From NCBI RefSeq assembly GCF_001074565.1, contig NZ_JUQX01000041.1, forward strand, positions 1 through 39,275: 39,275 bases of DNA, in the 5' to 3' direction. The translations under genes were made by a program, and so were the position numbers. The stretch is from Streptococcus pseudopneumoniae. Its GTDB lineage: Bacteria; Bacillota; Bacilli; Lactobacillales; Streptococcaceae. Below are positions 1 through 10,308 of the stretch, piece after piece (within the stretch, counting starts at the first letter, position 1; each line of letters opens with the position of its first letter). The notes under the pieces are model-generated. The model was not told the DNA's origin, made no database searches, and was given only the letters and a program-made list of their open reading frames with translations.

Positions 1-1
1 C

Positions 2-307
2 GAAAAAGTGAAGACCAGTCACAAGGATAAGGAAGGCAACGACATTCCAGGATATCCAAGTGAAGATGGCGAACAACCTAAGAAAGACATTCCAGGCTAC
101 CGCTTCGTAGAGACTAAGAAACTTCCAAACGGCGACACTGAACATGTCTACGAAAAAGTTGTTACTGCCCCTCAACAAAAACCGACTAAAGCAACCAAAG
201 AATTACCTAATACTGGTACAGAAGATCACTCTAGCCTAGCAGCTCTTGGACTTCTTGGAGTATTGAGCGGATTTGGTCTTGTGGCACGCAAGAAAAAAGA
301 AGACTAA
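2..307 (+). CDS. LPXTG cell-wall-anchored surface protein, C-terminal fragment
   Basis: The reading frame is open from the window edge, so this is only the last ~101 residues of a larger protein. It shows two DIPGY-containing segments followed by a Val/Glu/Lys-rich stretch (HVYEKV) of the kind found in repeated wall-spanning domains of streptococcal adhesins and surface enzymes. It then has a complete sortase signal: LPNTG, a hydrophobic segment (LAALGLLGVLSGFGLVA) and a positively charged tail (RKKKED). By family knowledge, sortase A would cut between T and G and link the protein to peptidoglycan. The catalytic or binding part lies outside the window, so no function is assigned. A GTG at position 8 is not a credible start, because the frame continues upstream. 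Confidence 0.85.
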   Translation, partial: EKVKTSHKDKEGNDIPGYPSEDGEQPKKDIPGYRFVETKKLPNGDTEHVYEKVVTAPQQKPTKATKELPNTGTEDHSSLAALGLLGVLSGFGLVARKKKED

Positions 308-311
308 TGTT

Positions 312-1887
312 TTAATCATTAAAGATTAAACAAAGGAATTCAATTTCATAAATGAAAACCCAACTAATCAAGCGATTAGTTGGGTTTTTTAGGAGGTTAT
401 TGGCCATAAGTACCAATCCCATGTCAATTCTTACTTGACGTTTGCCTCTTAGATTACATCTCTTGTAACCCAAACAAGCCTTTATCTGCCCAAAGACAGG
501 TTCCACATCAATCTTGCGTTGAGCGAAAATCTGTCTACCTTCAGGAGATAAAAGCGCCTGACATTCTTTAGCTTTCAAGTGTTGATAACGTTCGTTGATA
601 TATAGTCCCTTTGGAGGGGCTGCTTCAGGTTCATCAGCGTAGTAAACCTTGATTTCCTGTTGAAAGTCCGTCTGTGTTTTCTGATGTTTGATATGATGAA
701 AACGATAGCACCAGCCATCAGGATGTGTATAGCTATCCTCCTTGTCATCATAGTGCCAATTCGCTAAGTTTCTAGCCGACTGTTTATACCCTTTCTTCTG
801 TTCCTGATCAAACATGGCATATTTAATCAGATGCTTCACCTCCTTTTCATCTAAACGAAGAAGGTTCTCTTCACTTCCATATCCAGCATCTGCGACAACT
901 GTCTTTAGGTCATGTGGATAAGTTTCAAGTAAGGGCAGGAGAGTCTTTGTGTCTGTCGGATTTGAGAAGACATCATAGTGAAGCACAAATTGGTTTTCAG
1001 TAGCGATTTGAAGATTGTAGCCAGGTTTGAGTTGTCCATTTCTCATGTGATCCTCCTTCATCCGCATAAAAGTGGCATCTGTATCTGTTTTAGAAAAGCT
1101 GTTACGCCCGTCAAATATCTCTTGATAGCTCTCATGCTTTTCAGCACGTACTGAAAAATCATCCTTGACTTTACGCAGGACTTTCTTGAGTTTACGACGT
1201 TGGGTTTTACGTTCGTCCTCTCCTTTAAGGGGTGTCTCCTCAATGTCTTGGTTCAGTTTTTCCAATTCTTCTTCAAGGACTTTAGCGAATGCAATCAACT
1301 GCTCTGAAGAAATCGGCTCTTCTTCATCCATCCTAATAGCTTGATGGATAAGGGGAGTGATTTCTTCTTGGAAATAGACCTGTATCTGTTCTTGAAGTTT
1401 TGGCGGAAAACTTGTCTGTCGCTTTCTTCCAAACAAAACTATACTTGTTGGCGTTGGCTTCAATCTTAGTCCCGTCAATAAACAGACAATCTAAGGTCAC
1501 TAACTCTTCCATTTTTAAACGAAGATTGAGGTCGATGAAAAGATCACGAATGAGTTCTTCCATCCCTTTAGCGACTCGAAATCGATTGATGGTGCGGTAG
1601 CTGACAAGCAACTGTCCTGTTAGGTATTGCATAGCGAGATTTTCAATCATCATTTTTTCAATTTTTCGTCCAGAGAAAATCCCTTGTGAATAGGCAAATA
1701 GTAGAGTAGCTACAAGCATTTTAGGGTGATAAGACGGGCGACCGAAGGTATGATAGAAAGCCTGGAAGTGACGATCCTCCAAGGCATTCACCACTTTTTC
1801 AATGGTAAATACAAGATGATCTTGTGGCAAGAAAGAATGGATTTCTAGTGGTAAAGTCGTTTGATTTGTGTTATAGTGAATATGCGT
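312..1887 (-). pseudogene. IS1182-family transposase, frameshifted and truncated
   Basis: This is a DDE transposase of the IS1182 type. The N-terminal part (about 1402-1887) has the DUF772-like region (FGRPSYHP, LLFAYSQGIFSGRKIE, LVSYRTINRFR) and the first catalytic region (LDCLFIDGTKIEAN). The C-terminal part (about 390-1400) carries VVADAGYGSEENL and the QRKIDVEPVFGQIKACLG region. The two halves lie in different frames. Joining ...DKFSAK to LQEQIQ... needs removal of one base in the TTTT run at 1398-1401. The N-terminal frame is open up to an ACG at 1885-1887, where I expect an ATG (followed by HIHYNTNQ). After MANNLLK the frame runs into the LPXTG gene's terminator, so the natural C-terminus and that end of the IS are gone. 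It should be inactive. Confidence 0.85.
355..390 (+). terminator. Rho-independent terminator of the LPXTG gene
   Basis: A perfect 15-bp stem (355-369 with 374-388, 4-nt loop) ends in a T run. It lies 48 bp after the LPXTG stop codon. The decayed transposase frame reads through it on the other strand, which suggests the insertion sequence was truncated next to it. Confidence 0.85.
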
Positions 1888-2010
1888 GGGATAGCCTTTC
1901 TAAATGGTTTATTGAGCAATTCTATTTTAGCAAGACTGTCGCAATCAAGCAAAAAGCAACGGCAAATCCGTTGCTTTTTTGTGGCAAAGAGACTTTTGTC
2001 CCAGATCTTT
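390..2010 (-). mobile_element. Decayed IS1182-type insertion sequence
   Basis: The element encloses the broken transposase. One end is recognisable at about 1990-2010 as AGACTTTTGTCCCAG followed by ATC. The reverse complement of this 15-mer also forms the left end of the MITE at 26918-27087. The other end is missing at about 390, where the transposase sequence stops. Inside the intact end is a hairpin terminator (1951-1980) that would shield transposase expression from outside transcription. The boundaries are inferred from loss of protein similarity and the shared end sequence; no target duplication was seen. Confidence 0.65.
1951..1980. terminator. Bidirectional hairpin terminator inside the IS end
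   Basis: A 12-bp stem AAAAAGCAACGG / CCGTTGCTTTTT with a 5-nt loop has A and T runs on the two sides, so it can act on either strand. It lies between the transposase start and the IS end and also insulates the padR promoter. Confidence 0.75.
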
Positions 2011-2014
2011 TTTC

Positions 2015-2068
2015 TTGTGTTTTATATCGAGCTGTGATATATTCTATATAACGAAGTGCGATATATCG
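2015..2068 (+). promoter_or_regulatory. padR operon promoter and probable PadR operator
   Basis: TTGTGT (2015-2020), a 17-bp spacer and TATATT (2038-2043) form a promoter, with TG one base upstream of the -10. Around it, ATATCG/GATATAT motifs recur, including the palindrome CGATATATCG at 2059-2068. PadR regulators usually repress their own operon through such inverted repeats. Autorepression is inferred. Confidence 0.55.
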
Positions 2069-2091
2069 AATTAAATAGGAAGTGTGGTTAA

Positions 2092-2412
2092 ATGGAATTA
2101 ACAGATAAGATCAGGCGTGTTTACCTTCCCATGACTGAAACGGGTTTTTATATCTTGTTTTGTCTACAGAAGGAGAACCATGGATATGGTATTACACAAA
2201 AGGTCAAGGAGATGACAGATTCGCAAGTTTCGATTAGTCCAGGGACCATGTATGGGACCTTGTCAAAGATGGAAAAGGATGACTTGATTTTCTTTGTCCG
2301 AGAAGAGGAAAAACGGAAAATTTATCAGATAACAGATTTGGGACGAAAAGTTTTGGAGATAGAATTGAAACGTATTGAACGACTTTACAGAAATAGTCGG
2401 GAGGAAGGATGA
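2092..2412 (+). CDS. PadR family transcriptional regulator
   Basis: This 106-aa protein is a typical PadR winged-helix regulator. It has ETGFYILFCLQKENHGYGI (helix 1-2 region, with the family-typical HGYGI), then SPGTMYGTLSKMEKDDLI as the recognition helix and wing, and YQITDLGRKVL. The C-terminal helix is short, as in the PadR-s1 group. It starts at an ATG with an AGGAAG upstream. The stop codon overlaps the start of the next gene (ATGA), so the two are translationally coupled. PadR-DUF2812 pairs are common in Firmicutes, where the regulator represses the adjacent membrane-protein genes. The inducer is unknown. Confidence 0.85.
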   Translation: MELTDKIRRVYLPMTETGFYILFCLQKENHGYGITQKVKEMTDSQVSISPGTMYGTLSKMEKDDLIFFVREEEKRKIYQITDLGRKVLEIELKRIERLYRNSREEG

Positions 2413-2987
2413 TGGAAAAGAAAAGTGTTTACCGAATTTTTACCATTGCGGATTATGATAGGGAGGCTCTATACTTTAGAGAAATACATGCTAAAGGCTG
2501 GAAACTTAGGAAAGTAAGCTATTCTATCTTGTTGTTTGCAGTTAAGTATACCTTTGAAAAGTGTCAGCCTGAACAAGTGTCTTATCAGTTGGATTTTTAC
2601 CCAATGAGAACATCAGAGAGAACCTCTTATTTGCAACTGTTTAAAGACTGTGGCTGGGAGCATATTACAGACTTCAATAGTTTTTCCTATTTTAGAAAGG
2701 CACATTCTGAGATTGAATCGGATGCAGAGTTTGAAATTTATAATGATGTTACTGGGAAGTTAGATATGGTTCATCGGATTTTAAGACTGCGGTTGCTTCC
2801 TGTTTTGTTTTTCTTGTCAATGTTGATTCCGTTGTTCTTAAAGTTGCTCAGTGAAAGAGACGTTTTTAGCGGGCTAGTATTTTTGCTTACTATCATGGAT
2901 TGTGTTTTATTTTTTGCTCTTGCGATTCAGATTTTTTATATTTTTTGGAGATTGAGTCAAAAGTGGAAAGAATTATCTGATAAATAA
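2409..2987 (+). CDS. DUF2812 domain membrane protein (first copy)
   Basis: This 192-aa protein has an N-terminal soluble DUF2812 domain (YRIFTIADYDREALYFREIHAKGW; CQPEQVSYQLDFYP; FKDCGWEHI) and two C-terminal membrane segments (LLPVLFFLSMLIPLFLKLL and the VFLLTIMDCVLFFALAIQIFYIF region). The role of the domain is unknown. It is usually encoded beside PadR regulators and may be an envelope-stress or export component. The start ATG overlaps the padR stop, and a second ATG follows directly. It is a paralogue of the next gene. Confidence 0.75.
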   Translation: MMEKKSVYRIFTIADYDREALYFREIHAKGWKLRKVSYSILLFAVKYTFEKCQPEQVSYQLDFYPMRTSERTSYLQLFKDCGWEHITDFNSFSYFRKAHSEIESDAEFEIYNDVTGKLDMVHRILRLRLLPVLFFLSMLIPLFLKLLSERDVFSGLVFLLTIMDCVLFFALAIQIFYIFWRLSQKWKELSDK

Positions 2988-3021
2988 AACAATGCCTGTT
3001 TTCGAATTTGGAGGTAAGACA

Positions 3022-3534
3022 ATGAATAGCAAAGTAAAATTTCGAATGTTTACCATTTTAGACTTTGACAAGGAAGAAGAATATTTGCATGAGATGCACT
3101 TGAAAGGTTGGAGGTATAGAACTAACCGTTTTGGTTTTTTCTATTTTGAACAATGCCAACCAGATGATGTCATCTATCATATCTATGATTCTCGCAATCT
3201 TAAAAAGTGTAAGCATGAACTGCAAGATTTTAGAAATAGAGGTTGGGAATCGATAGAAACAGTTTTTTGTTCAATTCTTCGTAAATCATCTTCTGATTTA
3301 CTTCCGGAAGAGCAAGTCTATATGAATAAGGGGCTCAGATGGGAAGTTATGCGGTCTAGACTTCGTTCATGTATAGCCACTTTTTCAGGTGCTCTTGTTG
3401 TTTGCATGAGTTTGTATCGAGAAAACTTATCTCAGTCTTTCTTTATTATTTTCTTGTTATATGCTTGCTTAATTTCTTATCTAATCTATGGTTTTTTCAG
3501 ACTTAAAAGGAAATACCAAGTAGATGAAAGATAA
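3022..3534 (+). CDS. DUF2812 domain membrane protein (second copy)
   Basis: This 170-aa protein is paralogous to the previous gene. It has FRMFTILDFDKEEEYLHEMHLKGWRYR, FEQCQPDDVIYHIYD and FRNRGWESIE, then two predicted membrane segments near the C-terminus (SCIATFSGALVVCMSLY and QSFFIIFLLYACLISYLIYGF). The ATG at 3022 is chosen because GGAGG lies at 3010-3014. An upstream in-frame ATG at 2992 has no ribosome binding site. It is probably co-transcribed with padR and the first copy. The tandem arrangement suggests duplication and perhaps a heteromeric membrane complex, which is inferred. Confidence 0.75.
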   Translation: MNSKVKFRMFTILDFDKEEEYLHEMHLKGWRYRTNRFGFFYFEQCQPDDVIYHIYDSRNLKKCKHELQDFRNRGWESIETVFCSILRKSSSDLLPEEQVYMNKGLRWEVMRSRLRSCIATFSGALVVCMSLYRENLSQSFFIIFLLYACLISYLIYGFFRLKRKYQVDER

Positions 3535-3558
3535 GTTTCTAGGTCCTCAGACTGATTT

Positions 3559-3585
3559 TTAGCACTCTTGGTAAAAGAGTGCTAA
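3559..3585. promoter_or_regulatory. CIRCE operator 1 (HrcA site)
   Basis: TTAGCACTC - 9 nt - GAGTGCTAA is a perfect CIRCE inverted repeat, located upstream of the hrcA promoter. HrcA binds it to repress the heat-shock operon. Confidence 0.95.
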
Positions 3586-3602
3586 TTTTTTGAGTTTTTG
3601 TC

Positions 3603-3630
3603 TTGACATTCTCTTCTAAGGGTGTATAAT
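3603..3630 (+). promoter_or_regulatory. hrcA operon promoter
   Basis: TTGACA (3603-3608) and TATAAT (3625-3630) are separated by 16 bp. Both hexamers are consensus SigA. The promoter lies between two CIRCE operators, so HrcA should block it at normal temperature. Confidence 0.92.
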
Positions 3631-3641
3631 AGAATCATGAG

Positions 3642-3668
3642 TTAGCACTTGGGTACATAGAGTGCTAA
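3642..3668. promoter_or_regulatory. CIRCE operator 2 (HrcA site)
   Basis: TTAGCACTT - 9 nt - GAGTGCTAA, with one mismatch in the left arm. It overlaps the expected transcript start and the 5' leader of hrcA. Two CIRCE copies are typical of the streptococcal hrcA operon. Confidence 0.93.
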
Positions 3669-3694
3669 TTGATCGGACAGAGAGGAGTGATGAG

Positions 3695-4729
3695 ATGGTT
3701 ACAGAGCGTCAGCAGGATATTTTAAATCTGATTATTGACATCTTTACCAAAACGCACGAACCTGTCGGATCCAAAGCCTTGCAAGAGTCTATTAACTCTA
3801 GCAGTGCTACCATTCGTAATGATATGGCGGCTCTAGAAAAACAAGGATTGCTTGAAAAAGCGCATACTTCCAGCGGTCGGATGCCAAGTGTCGCGGGATT
3901 TCAGTACTATGTGAAACACTCACTTGATTTTGATCGACTGGCCGAAAATGAGGTCTATGAGATTGTCAAAGCCTTTGATCAGGAATTTTTCAAGCTAGAG
4001 GATATTCTACAAGAGGCTGCTAATGTCTTGACAGAATTGAGTGGCTGCACAGTTGTAGCGCTAGATGTTGAGCCGAGCAGGCAACGTTTGACAGCCTTTG
4101 ATATCGTTGTTTTGGGACAACATACAGCTTTGGCAGTATTTACCCTAGACGAGTCGCGAACGGTTACCAGTCAGTTTTTGATTCCAAGGAACTTCTTGCA
4201 GGAGGATTTGCTGAAGCTTAAGGCAATCATTCAGGAACGTTTCCTCGGTCACACCGTTCTAGATATTCACTACAAGATTCGAACGGAGATTCCACAGATT
4301 ATCCAGCGCTACTTCACAACGACGGACAATGTCATGGATCTTTTTGAACACATCTTTAAGGAAATGTTCAACGAAAACATTGTGGTGGCGGGTAAGGTTA
4401 ATCTCTTGAATTTTGCCAATCTAGCAGCCTATCAGTTCTTTGACCAACCACAAAAGGTGGCCTTGGAGATTCGTGAGGGTCTGCATGAAGATCAGATGCA
4501 AAATGTTCGTGTTGCGGACAGTCAAGAGTCTTGTCTAGCTGACTTGGCGGTGATTAGCAGTAAGTTCCTCATTCCTTATCGAGGTTTTGGAATTCTAGCG
4601 ATTATCGGTCCGGTTAATCTGGATTACCAGCAATTGGTCAACCAAGTCAATGTAGTCAATCGAGTCTTAACTATGAAACTCACAGATTTCTATCGCTATT
4701 TGAGTAGTAATCATTATGAGGTGAGTTGA
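3695..4729 (+). CDS. hrcA: Heat-inducible transcription repressor HrcA
   Basis: This 344-aa protein matches full-length streptococcal HrcA. It has an N-terminal winged helix ([43 protein letters not shown]) and the GAF-like dimerisation domain that follows. It represses class I heat-shock genes through the two CIRCE sites just upstream, and GroEL modulates its activity in other Firmicutes. I chose the ATG at 3695, after GAGAGGAG. The in-frame GTG at 3662 lies inside CIRCE 2 and is unlikely. It is the first gene of hrcA-grpE-dnaK and is probably autoregulated. Confidence 0.97.
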   Translation: MVTERQQDILNLIIDIFTKTHEPVGSKALQESINSSSATIRNDMAALEKQGLLEKAHTSSGRMPSVAGFQYYVKHSLDFDRLAENEVYEIVKAFDQEFFKLEDILQEAANVLTELSGCTVVALDVEPSRQRLTAFDIVVLGQHTALAVFTLDESRTVTSQFLIPRNFLQEDLLKLKAIIQERFLGHTVLDIHYKIRTEIPQIIQRYFTTTDNVMDLFEHIFKEMFNENIVVAGKVNLLNFANLAAYQFFDQPQKVALEIREGLHEDQMQNVRVADSQESCLADLAVISSKFLIPYRGFGILAIIGPVNLDYQQLVNQVNVVNRVLTMKLTDFYRYLSSNHYEVS

Positions 4730-4767
4730 ACATGAAATTACATAAATTCCTAAAAAGGAGGCGAAAA

Positions 4768-5283
4768 ATGTCTGAGGAAACAAAAAACGAAGAAGTAAAA
4801 GAAGAGGAAGTTGTTGAAACGACAGAAGAAGCAACTCCTGAAAAGTCAGAGCTAGACTTGGCAAATGAACGTGCGGACGAGTTTGAAAATAAATACCTTC
4901 GCGCTCATGCAGAAATGCAAAATATCCAACGTCGTTCCAATGAAGAACGCCAACTCTTGCAACGTTATCGCAGTCAAGACTTAGGAAAGGCTATCCTCCC
5001 TTCTTTGGACAACCTAGAACGTGCACTCGCAGTTGAAGGTTTGACAGAAGATGTCAAAAAGGGATTGGAAATGGTCCAAGAAAGTTTGGTACATGCCTTG
5101 AAAGAAGAAGGAATCGAGGAAATCGTAGCTGATGGCGAATTTGACCATAACTATCACATGGCTATCCAAACTCTCCCAGCAGACGATGAACACCCAGCAG
5201 ATACCATCGCCCAAGTCTTCCAAAAAGGCTACAAACTCCATGACCGCATCCTACGCCCAGCCATGGTGGTAGTCTATAACTAG
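4768..5283 (+). CDS. grpE: Nucleotide exchange factor GrpE
   Basis: This 171-aa GrpE has an acidic disordered N-terminus ([21 protein letters not shown]), the long coiled-coil helix ([22 protein letters not shown]), and the C-terminal beta domain ending in [13 protein letters not shown]. It drives ADP release from DnaK. The start ATG at 4768 follows AAAGGAGG. An upstream in-frame ATG would add [12 protein letters not shown], which is really the ribosome-binding region. The gap of 38 bp after hrcA is consistent with co-transcription. Confidence 0.96.
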   Translation: MSEETKNEEVKEEEVVETTEEATPEKSELDLANERADEFENKYLRAHAEMQNIQRRSNEERQLLQRYRSQDLGKAILPSLDNLERALAVEGLTEDVKKGLEMVQESLVHALKEEGIEEIVADGEFDHNYHMAIQTLPADDEHPADTIAQVFQKGYKLHDRILRPAMVVVYN

Positions 5284-7365
<2,082 letters not shown>

Positions 7366-7366
7366 A

Positions 7367-7810
7367 ATGACATTAGATTTTACAAATAGAAACCATGTTG
7401 ACCTATATAATCAACTTTGCAGAGAAGCAAAACAAGATCCAGAAAGTACCAAGAGTCAAATAAGGGAATATTTCACAAGTGATCGTGTAGATGAATTAGA
7501 GTTATACAAGGAAAAAATTCACGTGGCTAGGATGCGCTCAGAAGAAATAGATTCATCATTAAATAGCATTGTATCCTCTGTTTTTACACCAACAATTGTG
7601 ACATCTTTTACACTGGCTATTACTGTTCCGTTTGGTTTATCAGAACAAGATCCCAATGTTATTAATTTACCTCTGTATATATCGGGTGCTATTGTAATCT
7701 TGTATACAATCCGATTAGTATGGATTCGTCGTTTAAGTTCAAAATCTGAAAAAGAATGGACTAATGTAAATAGGGTATTGTATTTCTTAGAAAATTACAA
7801 ACCTGAATAA
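7367..7810 (+). CDS. Small membrane protein of unknown function between dnaK and dnaJ
   Basis: This 147-aa protein is not recognised. It starts one base after the dnaK stop, with no clear Shine-Dalgarno sequence (the dnaK 3' end gives GGAGAG about 20 nt away), so it is probably translationally coupled. The N-terminal half is charged and helical (NRNHVDLYNQLCREAKQD; ELELYKEKIHVARMRSEEID). Two hydrophobic segments follow (about residues 64-86 and 100-118), with a short basic C-terminus. Its AT-rich codon use contrasts with dnaK, which suggests later insertion. A terminator follows directly. Similar small membrane proteins occur at this position in pneumococci, but their role is unknown to me. 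Confidence 0.7.
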   Translation: MTLDFTNRNHVDLYNQLCREAKQDPESTKSQIREYFTSDRVDELELYKEKIHVARMRSEEIDSSLNSIVSSVFTPTIVTSFTLAITVPFGLSEQDPNVINLPLYISGAIVILYTIRLVWIRRLSSKSEKEWTNVNRVLYFLENYKPE

Positions 7811-7822
7811 TAATTAAAAATC

Positions 7823-7850
7823 CAGAGGTTGCAACCCAGCCTCTGTTTTT
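7823..7850 (+). terminator. Terminator after the dnaK-linked gene
   Basis: CAGAGG (7823-7828) pairs with CCTCTG (7840-7845), followed by TTTTT. It separates hrcA-grpE-dnaK transcription from dnaJ, at least in part. Confidence 0.75.
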
Positions 7851-8086
7851 CGGTAAAAAGAGATAAGACCTAAGTAGTTTGAGTTTTATCTCATCAATAT
7901 AAAAGAAAGGAATTGAACCCGACCTAAATCGTGGTTTCGTTCCGCAATATTAACAGAAAGGAATAAGGGTGTTCGTAATTGAACTCGAGCGGAAAGCTTG
8001 GAAATTAGATAAACCTCCTAAGAAATCAGGATTTCTTGTCGGTTTCCTAAATTTCAGTCGCTTTCTGTTCGCTCTTAGTATCTTGT
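7851..8086 (+). other. Structured leader upstream of dnaJ
   Basis: This is 236 bp without a gene. It holds a hairpin GAGATAA...TTATCTC near 7860-7893 and a long imperfect hairpin at 7987-8074. The latter builds from GAGCG/CGCTC, GAAAGC/GCTTTC, AAATTAG-like/CCTAAATTT, AAACC/GGTTT and AAGAAATC/GATTTCTT. The hairpin ends only 12 nt before the dnaJ ATG. No CIRCE site and no clear promoter were seen. Two AGAAAGGAAT words recur (about 7904 and 7956). Confidence 0.5.
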
Positions 8087-9223
8087 ATGAACAATACTGA
8101 ATTTTATGATCGTCTGGGGGTGTCAAAAAACGCTTCGGCAGACGAGATCAAAAAGGCTTATCGTAAGCTTTCCAAAAAATATCACCCAGATATCAACAAG
8201 GAGCCTGGTGCTGAGGAAAAGTACAAGGAAGTTCAAGAAGCCTATGAGACTTTGAGTGACGACCAAAAACGTGCAGCCTACGACCAGTATGGTGCTGCGG
8301 GTGCCAACGGTGGCTTTGGTGGTGCTGGCGGTTTTGGCGGATTTGACGGAGCAGGTGGCTTCGGTGGTTTTGAAGATATCTTCTCAAGTTTTTTCGGGGG
8401 AGGCGGAGCTTCACGCAATCCAAATGCTCCTCGTCAAGGGGATGACCTCCAGTACCGTGTGAACTTGACCTTTGAAGAAGCTATCTTCGGAACGGAAAAA
8501 GAAGTGAAATACAATCGTGAAGCCAGCTGTCGTACATGTAATGGCTCTGGTGCTAAGCCAGGGACAAGTCCAGTCACTTGTGGACGCTGTCATGGCGCTG
8601 GTGTTATTAACGTCGATACGCAGACTCCTCTTGGTATGATGCGTCGCCAAGTAACCTGTGATGTCTGTCATGGTCGCGGAAAAGAAATTAAAGATCCATG
8701 TACAACTTGTCACGGTACAGGTCATGAAAAACAAGCTCATAGCGTCCATGTAAAAATCCCTGCTGGTGTGGAAACAGGCCAACAAATCCGCCTCGCTGGT
8801 CAAGGTGAAGCAGGCTTTAACGGTGGACCTTACGGGGACTTGTACGTGGTGGTTTCTGTAGAAGCAAGCGATAAGTTTGAACGTGAAGGAACAACTATTT
8901 TCTACAAGTTAAATCTCAATATTGTCCAAGCAGCTCTTGGAGATACTGTGGAAATTCCAACAGTGCATGGAGATGTTGAATTGGTCATCCCAGAAGGAAC
9001 TCAGACTGGCAAGAAATTCCGTCTACGTGGCAAAGGAGCACCAAGCCTTCGTGGTGGTGCCGTTGGTGACCAATACGTTACCGTTAATGTCGTAACACCT
9101 ACAGGCTTGAACGATCGCCAAAAAGCTGCGCTTAAAGAATTTGCAGCTGCAGGTGACTTGAAAGTCAATCCAAAGAAAAAAGGCTTCTTTGACCATATAA
9201 AAGATGCCTTTGAAGGAGAATAA
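8087..9223 (+). CDS. dnaJ: Chaperone protein DnaJ (Hsp40)
   Basis: This is a 378-aa type I DnaJ: a J domain with HPD at residues 33-35 (YHPDIN), a Gly/Phe-rich region ([20 protein letters not shown]), and four zinc-binding CxxCxGxG repeats ([32 protein letters not shown]). Two C-terminal substrate domains follow. It delivers clients to DnaK and stimulates its ATPase. The ATG at 8087 agrees with the family N-terminus ([12 protein letters not shown]), but the 15 nt before it (CTTAGTATCTTGT) contain no Shine-Dalgarno sequence, which is unusual in this operon. A terminator follows at 9227. Confidence 0.97.
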   Translation: MNNTEFYDRLGVSKNASADEIKKAYRKLSKKYHPDINKEPGAEEKYKEVQEAYETLSDDQKRAAYDQYGAAGANGGFGGAGGFGGFDGAGGFGGFEDIFSSFFGGGGASRNPNAPRQGDDLQYRVNLTFEEAIFGTEKEVKYNREASCRTCNGSGAKPGTSPVTCGRCHGAGVINVDTQTPLGMMRRQVTCDVCHGRGKEIKDPCTTCHGTGHEKQAHSVHVKIPAGVETGQQIRLAGQGEAGFNGGPYGDLYVVVSVEASDKFEREGTTIFYKLNLNIVQAALGDTVEIPTVHGDVELVIPEGTQTGKKFRLRGKGAPSLRGGAVGDQYVTVNVVTPTGLNDRQKAALKEFAAAGDLKVNPKKKGFFDHIKDAFEGE

Positions 9224-9226
9224 ATT

Positions 9227-9252
9227 AAAAAGAGCCGATTGGCTCTTTTTTG
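9227..9252. terminator. Terminator between dnaJ and the convergent gene
   Basis: AAAAAGAGCC - GATT - GGCTCTTTTT is a 10-bp stem with a T run on both strands. It serves dnaJ and the convergent minus-strand gene at 9269. Confidence 0.85.
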
Positions 9253-9268
9253 TGTTATCTTTGAAAAT

Positions 9269-9955
9269 TTAGCATCGAAAAATCATTTTCCAGTTAGCCT
9301 GATATTTATACTTTTGAGTAAGCAAGCCAGCTTCATCCATCTCTCGAATGAGTTGCTTGATTTCTGCTTCTTTACCTGGCTTAACGGTGACGGTATCAAT
9401 GTGTTTGATTGCTGAATTATCCTGAATATCCACCAAAGTCAAAGCTTTTTCATAGAATGCAATTCCCTTTTTAAGACTTTCCTGATCTTTCCAAGTTAGA
9501 ATTGTGTAAGAAGATTTTGATTTCTTTCCTTTTTCTTGGAAATACTTCTCGCCCTCCTCCTCTAAAAATTGTATTAAACCACGATTGAACAAGTTGTCTC
9601 CTACCTTATAGTATGAAATATCCCCTGCCTGTAGGACATAGACTTCCAGTCGGTTTTTGGTGAGTTTTGGACTTTCTTTTAGGACGGGGTGACTATTGAT
9701 AACCTCATCTGAGAAAGTAACATAAAAGTTTAAGCCTCCACCCTCGTATTGATAGTGTCCATCTGATTCGACTTTCTCGGGAGGGAGGTCAAGGGAGGTA
9801 AAGATTTGTTTTAAGTCGTCATTCCCTTTTTGGATGTCACTCGGTGAGGTCTTGAAAAGATTCATCAGTAGTAGAAATGCTAGGGCCGCAAGAAGGCAGA
9901 GACAGCCACAAGGAATCGCGATGACCTTCGCTAGAACTTTTAAAGACTGTTTCAT
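9269..9955 (-). CDS. Membrane-anchored hypothetical protein
   Basis: This 228-aa protein is not recognised. It has a basic N-terminus and one hydrophobic segment (about residues 10-33, IAIPCGCLCLLAALAFLLLM). An extracellular domain of ~190 residues follows, rich in charged and aromatic residues (DGHYQYEGGGLNFYVTFSDE; YTILTWKDQESLKKGIAFYE). The cysteines in the membrane segment do not form a standard lipobox. AAAGGGAGGG lies upstream of the ATG. It may be co-transcribed with the two minus-strand genes upstream of it. Function is unknown. Confidence 0.65.
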   Translation of the reverse strand: MKQSLKVLAKVIAIPCGCLCLLAALAFLLLMNLFKTSPSDIQKGNDDLKQIFTSLDLPPEKVESDGHYQYEGGGLNFYVTFSDEVINSHPVLKESPKLTKNRLEVYVLQAGDISYYKVGDNLFNRGLIQFLEEEGEKYFQEKGKKSKSSYTILTWKDQESLKKGIAFYEKALTLVDIQDNSAIKHIDTVTVKPGKEAEIKQLIREMDEAGLLTQKYKYQANWKMIFRC

Positions 9956-10020
9956 TTTCCCTCCCTTTTCTGTTCGAATCTAGTAATCCAAAATGGATTT
10001 AAGGAAAGTTGGAGGATTTC

Positions 10021-10299
10021 TTATTCTTGTTTTTCTTCTTGGAGGACCGCCATTCTAGTTTGGAAATCTTTTCCCAAGACTTTGAATTTATAGGTTAAAT
10101 CTTTTTGGTATTCCTTGATAAGGGCTTTTTGTTGGTCGATGATTTGTAGGCTGTTTTGGATGATATCCAAATCATCCTTGATAGCTTCGACACGGTCAGT
10201 TGTATCTAGCACTTCATCCTGAATAGCTTGGCGATTTTTCACGACAAAGTAACTTCCAGCTGCAGCTCCTACAAATAGCAGTAGATTTGATAGTTTCAT
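10021..10299 (-). CDS. YtxH-like small membrane protein
   Basis: This 92-aa protein has a short N-terminal membrane segment (LSNLLLFVGAAAGSYFVV) followed by a predicted coiled coil (RVEAIKDDLDIIQNSLQIIDQQKALIKEYQKDL). The layout resembles YtxH-type proteins of Firmicutes, which are linked to general stress. It lies 9 bp after the HIT gene on the same strand (AAGGAGTTGCC before the ATG), so the two form an operon. The molecular role is not known. Confidence 0.65.
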   Translation of the reverse strand: MKLSNLLLFVGAAAGSYFVVKNRQAIQDEVLDTTDRVEAIKDDLDIIQNSLQIIDQQKALIKEYQKDLTYKFKVLGKDFQTRMAVLQEEKQE

Positions 10300-10308
10300 G
10301 GCAACTCC

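Noticed and set aside
8..307. Complete 99-aa gene starting at GTG 8
   Set aside because: The frame is open to the window edge and the product is a typical C-terminal part of a larger LPXTG protein.
1824..2051. A 75-codon plus-strand frame over the IS end and padR promoter
   Set aside because: It overlaps the terminator hairpin and promoter, has no ribosome site, and its product lacks any domain-like pattern.
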